Shown: in pieces, positions 63,520 to 64,000 of the stretch
How positions within the stretch are numbered: the stretch's first letter is position 1
Layout of the letters: each line of letters begins with the position of its first letter
Assembly (NCBI RefSeq): GCF_041227145.1
Contig: NZ_JBGFSP010000003.1
Span: 2,046,001-2,110,000, forward strand
Direction of reading: 5' to 3'
Length of the DNA: 64,000 nucleotides
Origin: Bacteroides sp. AN502(2024)
Lineage (GTDB): Bacteria; Bacteroidota; Bacteroidia; Bacteroidales; Bacteroidaceae
Translations under genes and position numbers: made by a program
Notes under the pieces: generated by a model
What the model was told of the DNA's origin: nothing
What the model saw: the letters and a program-made list of their open reading frames with translations, nothing else
Databases searched by the model: none

Positions 63520-64000
63520 ACGTTATTATCATATTGACGGTGATCAGTTTGAGCGGCAATATAAAGAGTATCTAAGTGACTACCGCATGTGGGATCAACT
63601 GTCCCATGCCGCAAACTGGCTGCTGTTTTCCGAGAACCTGGGACCGTACTTGAGTATTGATGAAACTTCCCTTTCTAATGGTGAGTTATATACTATAATC
63701 ATCAACAGAGAGGCACACGGTGGTAAAGGTGCTATCGTGGCTATTGTCAAGGGTACCAAGGCTGACGATGTCATAGCTGTGCTAGAACAAATCCCTGAAG
63801 AAGCACTTCGGATGGTGCGGGAGGTCACTCTTGATTTGTCAGAAAGTATGCGCAAGATCGTTCGCAGATGTTTCACCTCGGCTATCCGTGTGATAGATCG
63901 CTTCCATATTCAAAAGCTGGCGTGTGATGCTGTACAGGAAATTAGAATCGGACACCGTTGGGAAGCTATACAAGAAGAGACTGATGTCAGGCAGGAAGCT
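63476..64000 (+). CDS. ISAon1-type transposase, catalytic ORF (cut by window end)
   Basis: The open frame begins after a TAA at 63473-63475 and runs past the right edge; the true start or frameshift point is not known (first ATG near 63587). The DDE-type core shows LGPYLSIDETSLSNGELYTIIINREAHGGKGAIVAIVKG with the first aspartate, and AIRVIDRFHIQKLACDAVQEIR with the second. The remaining part lies outside. Confidence 0.8.

Overview
The window is chromosomal DNA from a member of the Bacteroidales, most likely Bacteroides. Promoters carry the Bacteroidetes -7 element (TAnnTTTG, usually TATCTTTG) and lack strong Shine-Dalgarno sites. Many exported proteins are SpII lipoproteins. The gene families (DUF4143 ATPase, DUF3575 and fimbrillin cluster, S41/CtpA, SdhCAB, TonB-dependent receptor with a carboxypeptidase-like domain) are typical of gut Bacteroides. 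I cannot assign a species from sequence alone.

Layout. 0-0.2 kb: 3' end of an IS5-like transposase. 0.6-5.1 kb: DUF4143 ATPase with a palindromic leader, exported esterase, a frameshifted cupin gene, cysteine synthase and a PNPOx-like flavoprotein. 5.1-7.2 kb: RNase R. 7.4-14.2 kb: AraC-type regulator divergent from a complete RND efflux operon (adaptor, pump, outer-membrane factor), with three operator-like repeats between them. 14.7-20.6 kb: SDR and PAP2 lipid-type pair, Dus, U32 protein, hotdog thioesterase, DprA. 21.2-27.9 kb: carboxyltransferase of the pyruvate carboxylase/oxaloacetate decarboxylase type, succinate dehydrogenase/fumarate reductase SdhB-A-C, small membrane protein. 28.1-33.3 kb: an operon of acyltransferase-like protein, ParE, CoaD and CtpA.

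33.3-45.9 kb is the most interesting part: a Mfa/FimA-type (type V) pilus locus on the minus strand. A tyrosine recombinase lies next to a roughly 260-bp segment bounded by perfect 23-bp inverted repeats. The segment holds a promoter that, as sequenced, points away from the pilus genes, so the switch appears OFF. Then come the DUF3575 protein, a large lipoprotein, a fimbrillin broken by a one-base frameshift, a FimB/Mfa2-type anchor, two large lipoproteins sharing a C-terminal lectin-like domain whose last ~50 codons look like variable regions of diversity-generating retroelements, an HU-like protein and a thioredoxin-fold lipoprotein. The second adhesin is followed directly by a perfect 8-bp-stem hairpin, as seen behind DGR target regions. 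No reverse transcriptase or template repeat is in the window.

46-55 kb: CaCA antiporter, MscS-type channel, phosphoesterase plus TonB-dependent receptor pair, a THUMP-like methyltransferase, and a VanX-like dipeptidase preceded by tandem palindromic repeats. 55.5-62.6 kb: a three-gene operon of a SWIM zinc-finger protein and two very large paralogous proteins (DUF6493-like), a little-characterised system. 63.1-64 kb: start of an ISAon1-type insertion sequence.
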